Positions 4,650 to 10,941 of a DNA stretch of 10,941 nt are shown here, piece after piece. Location of the stretch: assembly GCA_964547995.1 (NCBI GenBank), contig CAZJRB010000167.1, positions 1 through 10,941 on the forward strand, given 5' to 3'. Made by a program: the position numbers and the translations under genes. Within the stretch, counting starts at the first letter, position 1. Every line of letters starts with the position of its first letter. This DNA comes from CAZJRB01 sp964547995 (GTDB lineage: Bacteria > Planctomycetota > Planctomycetia > Pirellulales > Thermoguttaceae). The notes under the pieces are model-generated. The model was not told the origin of the DNA. It ran no database searches and saw only the letters and a program-made list of their open reading frames with translations.

Positions 4650-6179
4650 TCACTCCTTGCTTTCGAATCTCTTAAGCCATTGGCGGCGTTCGTCGCTGAA
4701 GTAGTAATCCCGGGACTTGATGGGCGGGACGTGGTGCTCTTCCAACTCGAGCAGCGACGACTCCGGCAAGGGCACGGCGTTCTGTGGGAGCATGGCCTTG
4801 AGGCGGTCTTTCGTCCGTGCGTACTTCGCCACGGCCGCCAGGTTGTGCCACTCCTCCGGATCCGCGTTCAGATCGTAAAGCTCTTCGCTGTCGTCAATAT
4901 AGCGGATGTAGTGCCACTTTCGATATCGCACCGAGTAGTCTCCGAAATCGTAGGTGGTGATGATGGGGCGATCGAGCAACCGGTTTCCGGGCGACAGCAA
5001 GGGCCGCAAGCTGGTCCCGTCGAGATCCGGTCTCGGCGGCAGCCCCGCCAGGTCGACCAGCGTGGGATAGATGTCCAGCAGCGAGGTCGGTTCCGTGACC
5101 ACCTTGCCCTTGGCCGATCCCTCCGGCATGGTTGCGATTCCCGGCGGCACCCAGATCATCAGGACCGTTCGGATGACATTTTCCCAAAGGGCGAACTTTC
5201 TCCAGTGCTCTTTCTCGCCGAGTTGCCATCCATGATCCGACCATATCACGACAATGGTGTTGTCGGCATACCGGCTTTTTGCCAGGGCGTCCAGCAGTTC
5301 CCCAACCATGGCGTCCGCGTACGCGATCGAGGCGAGATACCCCCGGACCGCCTCCTTCCATTTTCCCGCCTTGACGACGTGCGCGTGGTAGTTCCCCCCT
5401 CGGCGGATCATTTCCTTTGCCCTCGGGCCGAGATCGTCGTTGTCGTTCTCCATCACTTTCGGCAGCCGGATCTGATCCAGCGGAAACCGGTCGAAGTACT
5501 TTTTCGGCACGTACCAGGGCAGGTGCGGACGATAGATTCCCGCTGCCAGGAAGAAGGGCTTGTCGCGGGCCCGCTCGAGTTGAGACTTGACGTAGCTGAC
5601 ACTTGCATAATCGGCGGTCTTCTCATCGTCGAAGGGCAGCGCCGACCAGTCGAACATCTTGTACATGTACTTGAACTCCGGCATGTTCACCGGGTTGTTT
5701 TTTGGGATGAACTCCTCCGGCATGTTGTTTGTCTGCGAGGGGTAATACTCGTCCCAGGTCCGGGGAGCCACCTGGCTATAGTGATAGATCTTCCCCGCCC
5801 CCGCGGCGTAATAGCCGTGGTCCCGAAAGTATTCGCCGAGCGTCTTCGCTTTTGCCAGCTTTGGCACCTTTCTCCAATCCTGGTAGTTGGAGTACATGCC
5901 CGAGGTGTACGTGTGGTATCCGGTCATCAACGTGGACCGGGACGGATTGCATCCGGGGCTGGTGCAGTAGTTTCTCTTGAAGTTGACTGCCCCGGCCGCA
6001 AAGGTCTCGAGATTCGGGGTTAGCGTCTGCGGATGCCCGGCAAGGGGTTCGACCCAATCGTTGAGGTCGTCGATTGCAATGAACAAGATGTTCGGCTTCT
6101 TTGCGGTTTTCGCGGCCGCCGGAAAGCATGCCGCAAGCGTCAACAGGGTGGGGACGAAACAAGCAAAGACGTTGCGCAT
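4650..6179 (-). CDS. Exported S1-family sulfatase, iduronate-2-sulfatase-like
   Basis: The product is 509 residues, a normal length for an arylsulfatase-superfamily hydrolase that removes sulfate esters, probably from sulfated polysaccharides. Residues 1-23 are a Sec signal peptide (cleavage near PAAA), placing the enzyme outside the cytoplasm. Metal ligands D37 and D38 follow ILFIAIDD. The formylglycine motif is C77-N-P-S-R81, so it needs a C-type maturation enzyme encoded elsewhere. Further active-site candidates are K130, H219 (in YRPHLPW), D315-H316 (WSDHGWQLGEK) and K323. The RPHLPW and GEKEHWRKFALWE stretches resemble iduronate-2-sulfatase-like planctomycete enzymes; the exact substrate is unknown. 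A GGAG site lies about nine bases before the ATG. No transporter or partner glycosidase is adjacent. Confidence 0.92.
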   Translation of the reverse strand: MRNVFACFVPTLLTLAACFPAAAKTAKKPNILFIAIDDLNDWVEPLAGHPQTLTPNLETFAAGAVNFKRNYCTSPGCNPSRSTLMTGYHTYTSGMYSNYQDWRKVPKLAKAKTLGEYFRDHGYYAAGAGKIYHYSQVAPRTWDEYYPSQTNNMPEEFIPKNNPVNMPEFKYMYKMFDWSALPFDDEKTADYASVSYVKSQLERARDKPFFLAAGIYRPHLPWYVPKKYFDRFPLDQIRLPKVMENDNDDLGPRAKEMIRRGGNYHAHVVKAGKWKEAVRGYLASIAYADAMVGELLDALAKSRYADNTIVVIWSDHGWQLGEKEHWRKFALWENVIRTVLMIWVPPGIATMPEGSAKGKVVTEPTSLLDIYPTLVDLAGLPPRPDLDGTSLRPLLSPGNRLLDRPIITTYDFGDYSVRYRKWHYIRYIDDSEELYDLNADPEEWHNLAAVAKYARTKDRLKAMLPQNAVPLPESSLLELEEHHVPPIKSRDYYFSDERRQWLKRFESKE

Positions 6180-6334
6180 CGTGGCCGGCTCCCGGTGTTT
6201 GATCCAGTTTGAGAGAGAAATCGGGGTTACCTGAACTTGCTGTCCCTGCTAAAAACCCCATCCGCGTTGCTGCATAAGGACTTACGTCATCTGGGAAAAT
6301 TGGGATCTTACATCAGCATAACCGATTTCTTAAG

Positions 6335-6725
6335 CCGGGAGGGAAACCGGGGACAGTCACGTGATCGCGGTAGGGACCGCCGTTGCCGGCGGCCCCCCGC
6401 ACAGATCTCCCGGTTCTCGCGCTTGGAGTTTTCACACATGCACAGGGTCTTCGACTCCGCCGCGTCGTGCAGCCGCTCGCCTGTAGCGCAACTGCCCATG
6501 TTGCCTTCCCCATGACAGTACAAGGTCGGCACGCGAAACGAGTGATTTCGGAGTTCCATGGCTGGCCTGCGCGTGCCCCTTGTCCATGCTACACCTACAA
6601 TGTTACCATAGTCGGCGTAAGACTCAGGGCCGAGATGGCTGGCTAGACCTTTCCCGTAAGGCTCTTTCATCCTCAACTCCAAGCCGGTTTATCCCGGCGC
6701 TTTCAATGTCCCCGGTTTCCTCCGG
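6335..6725 (-). mobile_element. Group II intron remnant lacking its protein gene, bounded by inverted repeats
   Basis: Read on the minus strand, 6690 to about 6395 matches the well-known 5' RNA part of planctomycete-type group II introns, with GAGGATGAAAGAGCC, TACGGGAAAGG and GAGAACCGGGAGATC. It runs directly into what looks like the 3' end of such an intron, TCTGTGCGGGGGGCCGCC and CGGCGGTCCCTACCGCGAT (6402-6360). The reverse-transcriptase/maturase gene that should lie between is gone; both edges share GATC, suggesting deletion through a short repeat. The whole is bounded by near-perfect inverted repeats, 6335-6355 and 6707-6725 (core AAACCGGGGACA), which are not normal intron ends. Recognition is from memory of the family. 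The element fills most of the 550-base gap between the sulfatase and the gene at 6732-8639; 6180-6334 shows nothing else. Confidence 0.6.
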
Positions 6726-6731
6726 TTAGCA

Positions 6732-8639
6732 CTACTTCGAGTGAAACAACGCCTGCGGAGGGACCGGGGTCGGTTCGGCGGCGCCTTGGCTCCAGAGGAA
6801 GTGCAATTTGGCGTTGGTGCCCTTGTCGAAATACTCGATCTTCAGTTGGTGGGGCCTGCCGGTCAACGTGACTTGGGCGTCGTGACCTTCGCGGCCGGTT
6901 TGAGGTATCCACGCGTCGACCAACAGGCGGCCGTCGAGCCAGAGGCGGACGCCGTCGTCGCTGAAGACCTTCAGGCGATAGTTTCCCGGCCGTGGCGCCA
7001 GGAGCCAGCCGCTGAAGCGAATCGAAAACGGTCTTTTGGTCGGCCGGGGAGTCGGTGAGTCCCCCCTGCCCCATGTGACGTTGACCATTCGATACACCTG
7101 CGTCGTGAGCTTCTTCTCGAAATTCATCCCTTCGTAGATTTCGGCCAGAAGCCCCGGCTTCAGTCCCTTGGCACTCTTCGGCACGGGTTCTTCGCGTCCG
7201 ACGACTTGCGGATTGACCCAAACGGCATGCGCGTGCTGGTAGTTACCGGGGCAGTTGACTTCCAGCTTCAGCGTTTTGACACCCTTAAGACCAACCTTGC
7301 ATATCTGAGTTTGTCCGCCTTTTTGCATGGGTGTGGATTGCCAGAGCAATTTGCCGTCTCCAATGACTTTGAAGATCAGCGGTCCTTTTGGGTGACCGCT
7401 GTCCCAGAGTGCCGCGACGGTATCGAGCGAGATGAAACGCCCACCCAAGTCATATGTCACCACGGAAGAAGACGCGTGTTTCGGCGGGTGGGCCGACAGG
7501 GCGTGCTGAAACTCTTTGCCGTTGACTCTTCCCTTGCTGCTTCCGCTTGTGGCTCCGTGTTTGCCCAGCGTTTTGTAGACCACCGCGGACGTTTCCAGCA
7601 TGTCGTCCAAGAAGAAGGTTTTGACTTGTCCTGACACGGTGTCGGCTCGGTCGATCTTGGCGATTTCCTCCAGCCGCTTTTCCATCTTCAGCTTCGCCAA
7701 CCCTACGGCCCCGCCGTCTTGCGCTTTCTCGTACCACAACCCGGCTCGCAGCAAAAGGGTCTCCTTCTCCTTGCCAGACTTGTCTTGCGCCAAGTCCCAC
7801 CATCCGTGGCCGATTTCGGCTTGCGCACTCCAATCGGCCGGCTTGTTCAATTCGTCCGTTGCCAAGGCGGCCAGGGCCGGATCGCTCCCGCGGGCAAGGT
7901 ACTCCAGTCCGCGGTCCCATTCGCCGCGTGCGAAGCAGTACAACCGGCCGACGGCGAGATTGGCCGCTCGGTCGTCTGGATTTGCCTGGGCGGCGGCCAG
8001 CGCGGTCGCGAGCTTTTTGTACTCGGCGTGGAGCTTCTGGATTTCGCGGGTTCGCTCGGCCATCTGCTTGTGCAGACTGCCTGCCCGGGCACGTTGGGTT
8101 GCGCGGGAGACCAGCCCGGCGATGTGCTCGGCGTAGTCGAAACGCTTCTGCTCGATCGCGTCGTCGATATACGTGTTTGAAGCTTCCACGAGCGAGGCGA
8201 TTCGCTCGGGCGTGGTTGCGTTGGCCGCGGCGGCCCTGAGCATCTTGCCTTTGGTGGTGATCGCGTCGAACTGGAACTCGGCACCGATTCGATCGATGAC
8301 TTCGATCATCAAGACGGCGTCGCCGGCTTCGCTGGCCAGTTCCATCGATTTGCGCAACAGGACGAACCGGTCGGTCGGCTTGCCTTTGGTGTCGGGGATC
8401 ATCTTCAGGAGTTCGCCGACGACTTTTACCTTGTCTTTGTCGGTGCCCGTCTTGTCGGCCCCGTAGATTTCGTTCAGCACGTCCAGCCGCTTCTGCTGTT
8501 CGGCCTGGGGCGGGATCGGAAGTTTGGCGGGTGGCTCGACGTCGGCGGGGAAATCGGCCGCGCACAGCGCGAGAGCCAGAACCGCGACGAGGACCGCCGC
8601 GACCACAGTTGCCCGTTTCAAGTTGCTTTCGTCTGACAT
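6732..8639 (-). CDS. Exported protein with helical N-terminus, NPCBM and PA14 modules
   Basis: The product is 635 residues from MSDESN. A hydrophobic stretch after LKRA gives a signal peptide with cleavage near residue 27 (ALCA). Residues 30-330 form an alpha-helical, TPR-like region seen in many planctomycete exported proteins, with RLYCFARGEWDRGL, LARGSD and GHGWWDLA. Residues about 340-480 look like an NPCBM carbohydrate-binding module (FLDDM, YDLGGRF). Residues about 495-630 are a PA14 domain (GLLAEIYEG, FSDDGVRLWLDG, LKIEYFD), often sugar- or surface-binding. No catalytic domain is evident, so a binding or cell-surface role is inferred. The ATG at 8639 has an AAGGA site, and its paralogue starts at the same point; an ATG 25 codons upstream falls in the conserved regulatory region. 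It is a paralogue of 8981-10684. Confidence 0.85.
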   Translation of the reverse strand: MSDESNLKRATVVAAVLVAVLALALCAADFPADVEPPAKLPIPPQAEQQKRLDVLNEIYGADKTGTDKDKVKVVGELLKMIPDTKGKPTDRFVLLRKSMELASEAGDAVLMIEVIDRIGAEFQFDAITTKGKMLRAAAANATTPERIASLVEASNTYIDDAIEQKRFDYAEHIAGLVSRATQRARAGSLHKQMAERTREIQKLHAEYKKLATALAAAQANPDDRAANLAVGRLYCFARGEWDRGLEYLARGSDPALAALATDELNKPADWSAQAEIGHGWWDLAQDKSGKEKETLLLRAGLWYEKAQDGGAVGLAKLKMEKRLEEIAKIDRADTVSGQVKTFFLDDMLETSAVVYKTLGKHGATSGSSKGRVNGKEFQHALSAHPPKHASSSVVTYDLGGRFISLDTVAALWDSGHPKGPLIFKVIGDGKLLWQSTPMQKGGQTQICKVGLKGVKTLKLEVNCPGNYQHAHAVWVNPQVVGREEPVPKSAKGLKPGLLAEIYEGMNFEKKLTTQVYRMVNVTWGRGDSPTPRPTKRPFSIRFSGWLLAPRPGNYRLKVFSDDGVRLWLDGRLLVDAWIPQTGREGHDAQVTLTGRPHQLKIEYFDKGTNAKLHFLWSQGAAEPTPVPPQALFHSK

Positions 8640-8980
8640 CCCCTGATCCTTCCCCGCAATCAGCGCCACTGAGCAGGCGCATAGCACGACTGGCCATCTA
8701 CATAGTATTACCACTACCCACAGGGGATGTCAATTGGACAGGGATTTCCCCAAAACGAGCCCACCCCCGTATTGTAGGGGCAAGGCCACGGAACGGCGGA
8801 TTGGCCGCGGAGAAAACCCCGATGCCTTTGGCAACCAAAAACACCTATCGCCCACTATGCCCGACTCAAAGGGCAGCTACGGGCCGTTCTATTACACTGG
8901 AAGCGAAATCCTGGGCGGTAGCGGCCGGGGACGGGGGCGGTAGCGGATTGGCAGTCGTGGCGAACGGTGTCTGGCCAACT
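8640..8980. other. Intergenic region between the two paralogues
   Basis: The first ~150 bases (8640-8786) are the leader and upstream block shared with the paralogue. The rest, 8787-8980, shows no gene. It contains a short direct repeat, GGGCGGTAGCGG, at 8913-8924 and 8935-8946. I see no clear terminator for the gene ending at 8981. Confidence 0.5.
8705..8786 (-). promoter_or_regulatory. Conserved upstream block with hairpin and possible promoter (paralogue 1)
   Basis: 8729-8786 matches 10755-10812 closely, including GTCAATTGGACAGGGATTT and CCCCCGTATTGTAGGGG. Arms at 8759-8768 and 8777-8786 form an imperfect hairpin. On the minus strand TTGACA (8733-8728), 17 bases, then TAATAC (8710-8705) could be a promoter, but the paralogue lacks this spacing because of a deletion. 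The block is therefore better described as a conserved regulatory region of unknown kind. Confidence 0.5.
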
Positions 8981-10684
8981 TCACCGTAGGCTCTTGCCCT
9001 TAGCACCCAATTCGAAGACCTTGCCGATCTCCTCTGGCGTTAGAACCCGGTCGAACATGACAAACTCGTCGACCGCGCCGCGGAGACCTCTCGCGTGGGG
9101 CTTGCCGCCCATGGAGAGAGTTCCAAGGAAGTAACTCCCGCCGGCCTGGTGTGTGCCCTTCTTGACACAACACGGCCTGCCGTCGAGAAACAACCCCATC
9201 TTCGTCCCGTCGTAGAGAAGCGTGTAGTGATGCCAGGCTGTATCGAGTTTCACGCCGCCTTCGCCGCCCCACGGCGAACCGCCCAGGCCCAGGCTCAAGA
9301 TGCCCTTGGTGTCGAAGCCGACATAAAAGCGATTGCCGGCGGGCGTGGCATGGTAGCCGAAAAGCAATAGGGTCCGTGACCCCGCCTCGACCGACTTTGC
9401 CCAAAAACAAACGGTCTTCGGCGCCGGCACGTGCGGAATGCCAAGGTCGACGTACGCTTTCGAGCCGCCCACGGTAAACGCTTCGCCAGAAACGCCCGGA
9501 ACCAGACCACCCCCGATCAACTTCGCCGGCTTCCACTTGCCGCTCAGATCGCGCGCAAACGTAACCTCACCTTCGCGGCCGATCGTAGCCTTGTCGAACG
9601 TGTAGATGGCGACCGCTCCGCTGGGCAACGCCGACTTCGTCGCGCGCGCCGTGCCGGTACGCTTGGCCGCTTCCTTTTCGGCAGCCTCTTGTTCCATCTT
9701 CGCGAATTCCTCCAACCGCTTCTCGATCTTCACCTTGGTCAATCCGGCGACGCCCGCCGATTGGGCCTTTTCGTACCAGAAGACGGCACGCCGCAAGAGA
9801 ATATCCTTCTCGGCGTCATTCTTCTTCGCAGCCAGGTCCCACCATCCGTTGCCGATCTTCGCCTGTTTGGCCCATTCGGCCGGAGCGGCAAGGTCTGCAT
9901 TGGCCAACGCGGCCAACGTCGCATCGCTGCCGCGGGCAAGATGGTGCAGCCCTCGCTGCCAATCGCCGTACGAGAAACAGTACAACTGCCCGGCCGTCAG
10001 ATTCGCTTCCGCGTCGGTTGGATTGGCCTGGACCGCACGCACGGCCTCCGCGAGTTTCTGATAATCCGCGTGGAGCCTTTGAACGTCGCGCTGCTGTTTA
10101 AGGGCGTCCTTGCGGAAATCTTTGCCTTGCACACTTTGCGTAGCGCGGTAGACGAGCGTGGCGACACTCAAGGCATAATCGAATCGCTTCTGCGCAATTG
10201 CCCTATCGATGTACGCGTTCGACGCTTCAACGAGCGAGGCGATTTGTTCCTTCGTCTTGGCGTTCGGGGCGATCGTGCGGAGCATCTTGCCCTTGGTGAG
10301 CATCGGGTCGATCTGAAAATCGGCCGCAATGCGATCCACCACTTCCATCGTAAGTACGGCGTCGCCGGCGTCGCTGGCCAATTCCATGGCTTTGCGCAAC
10401 AGGACGAACCGATCGGTCGGCTTGCCGCGGCTTTCGTCGGCCGAGGCAAGAAGTTCATCGATGAGTTTCCCCACCTCCTCGTCGGTCCGTTGCTTCTGCA
10501 GGTCGTAGATTTCGTTCAGCACGTCCAGCCGCTTCTGCTGTTCGGCCTGGGGCGGGATCGGAAGTTTGGCGGGTGGCTCGACGTCGGCGGGGAATTCGGC
10601 TGCGGCTGCCGCAAGAGCTAGAAACACGACGAGAGCCGTCGCCCCGATCGAAGTTGTCCGCTTCGAGTTGCTTTCGTCCGACAT
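8981..10684 (-). CDS. Exported protein with helical N-terminus and LamG-like domain
   Basis: The product is 567 residues from MSDESN; the start at 10684 has an AAGGA site and matches its paralogue. The signal peptide covers about residues 1-28. The helical TPR-like region, about 30-330, is clearly homologous to the protein at 6732-8639 (EFPADVEPPAKLPIPP, RFVLLRKAMELAS, LYCFSYGDWQRGL, GNGWWDLA). A charged linker rich in Glu, Lys and Ala (EQEAAEKEAAKR) leads to a LamG / concanavalin-like domain at about 357-555: AIYTFDK, VCFWAKS, AWHHYTLLYDGTKMGLFLDG, GAVDEFVMFDRVLTPEEI. Such domains bind sugars or serve as exported adhesion modules. No enzyme domain is present. The gene sits upstream of its paralogue with 341 bases between them and has its own upstream block, so separate transcription is likely. 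Confidence 0.87.
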   Translation of the reverse strand: MSDESNSKRTTSIGATALVVFLALAAAAAEFPADVEPPAKLPIPPQAEQQKRLDVLNEIYDLQKQRTDEEVGKLIDELLASADESRGKPTDRFVLLRKAMELASDAGDAVLTMEVVDRIAADFQIDPMLTKGKMLRTIAPNAKTKEQIASLVEASNAYIDRAIAQKRFDYALSVATLVYRATQSVQGKDFRKDALKQQRDVQRLHADYQKLAEAVRAVQANPTDAEANLTAGQLYCFSYGDWQRGLHHLARGSDATLAALANADLAAPAEWAKQAKIGNGWWDLAAKKNDAEKDILLRRAVFWYEKAQSAGVAGLTKVKIEKRLEEFAKMEQEAAEKEAAKRTGTARATKSALPSGAVAIYTFDKATIGREGEVTFARDLSGKWKPAKLIGGGLVPGVSGEAFTVGGSKAYVDLGIPHVPAPKTVCFWAKSVEAGSRTLLLFGYHATPAGNRFYVGFDTKGILSLGLGGSPWGGEGGVKLDTAWHHYTLLYDGTKMGLFLDGRPCCVKKGTHQAGGSYFLGTLSMGGKPHARGLRGAVDEFVMFDRVLTPEEIGKVFELGAKGKSLR

Positions 10685-10941
10685 CCCCTCATCCTTCCCC
10701 GCCAAGCGAGCCCGTAGCGAAACCAGCCATCTACATACTATTACCACGCGGACCGTCAATTGGACAGGGATTTCCTCGAAATGAGCCTACCCCCCGTATT
10801 GTAGGGGTAGGCCGTCGTGGCGGAGCCGTGGCGCAGCCATGACGGATAAACTGCTGTTGAACTGGGGTTTCAAGTTTCGGGGTCACGGCGGGTGGCACTC
10901 TACGCCGTTAACCCTATTTTGGTTTGTAGCCGCTTGACCGC
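10685..10941. other. Gene-free right edge, upstream of the LamG-like protein gene
   Basis: 10685-10812 is the leader and conserved upstream block of the gene at 8981-10684. Beyond it I see only a weak hairpin, ACGGCG at 10885-10890 with CGCCGT at 10903-10908. No coding sequence is recognisable up to the window edge. Confidence 0.5.
10754..10812 (-). promoter_or_regulatory. Conserved upstream block with perfect hairpin (paralogue 2)
   Basis: Arms GCCTACCCC (10785-10793) and GGGGTAGGC (10804-10812) pair perfectly around a 10-base loop containing the middle of CCCCCGTATTGTAGGGG. The block then runs into GTCAATTGGACAGGGATTT (10755-10773 on the plus strand). On the minus strand the hairpin comes first, 94 bases before the start codon. 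The same order and spacing occur upstream of the paralogue. A TTGACG box (10759-10754) has no properly spaced -10 partner. An operator or RNA-level signal is possible. Confidence 0.5.

Noticed and set aside
4680..6023. A 447-codon plus-strand frame
   Set aside because: It is antisense to the sulfatase, whose signal peptide, formylglycine motif and metal ligands are unambiguous. Long antisense frames are common opposite GC-rich genes.
6308..6682. Open minus-strand frame in the intron remnant (MKEPYGKG...ENREI)
   Set aside because: This peptide is the familiar spurious translation of group II intron 5' RNA, so I treat the region as structural RNA debris and not a protein gene.
7450..8697. Long minus-strand frame shifted relative to 6732-8639
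   Set aside because: It gives an arginine-rich shadow translation without domains; the other frame has a signal peptide, NPCBM and PA14.
9431..10621. Long plus-strand frame opposite the LamG-like gene
   Set aside because: Antisense shadow. The minus-strand frame has a signal peptide, a ribosome-binding site and a paralogue; this one has none of these.
10885..10908. Hairpin ACGGCG/CGCCGT near the right edge
   Set aside because: The stem is only 6 bp with a 12-base loop and no T-tract. The nearby GGGTGGCACT resembles half of the REP flank but lacks the palindrome, so chance is likely.

Overview
The window looks like a piece of a planctomycete (Planctomycetota) chromosome or metagenomic contig. 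The reasons are an exported S1-type sulfatase, large exported proteins built from a helical N-terminal region plus NPCBM, PA14 or LamG modules, many small toxin-antitoxin (TA) relics, group II intron debris, and a CACTGCTGG-type palindromic repeat that I associate with this phylum. Every gene I can support lies on the minus strand, so transcription runs from high to low coordinates. No rRNA, tRNA or CRISPR array was seen.

Layout in transcription order. 10685-8981: an exported protein with a LamG-like C-terminus, behind a conserved upstream hairpin block. 8639-6732: its paralogue, with the same N-terminal half and the same upstream block, but NPCBM plus PA14 modules at the C-terminus. 6725-6335: a group II intron remnant that has lost its protein-coding part and is bounded by inverted repeats. 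6179-4650: an exported sulfatase. 4643-4512: first copy of a ~130-bp repeat that carries a promoter-like sequence. 4485-4190: hicB followed by a hicA reduced to 13 codons. 4116-3581: an apparently intact RelE/ParE toxin gene overlapping a small antitoxin gene. 3503-3371: second copy of the promoter-bearing repeat. 3384-1815: a probable two-gene operon of a PUA-like plus Mrr-type nuclease and an Nmad2 (nucleotide-modification-associated) protein. 1594-1135: hicB with a frameshifted hicA. 1001-848: paired REP palindromes abutting the C-terminal remnant of a hicA. 577-326: a small secreted protein. 266-55: two tandem MITE-like palindromes.

The left 4.5 kb reads as a small, partly decayed defence and TA island. 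The most interesting genes are the nuclease/Nmad2 pair, which I infer to act on modified DNA. The hicA start (13 codons at 4234) and a hicA C-terminus of the same subfamily (at 848-933) lie in the same orientation on either side of the RelE/antitoxin, nuclease/Nmad2 and second hicBA genes. This suggests, without proving it, that the module was inserted into a hicBA locus. The right 6 kb is ordinary planctomycete polysaccharide-related and surface-protein content, apart from the domain-swapped paralogues and the intron remnant. All calls come from reading the sequence; no database search was run.
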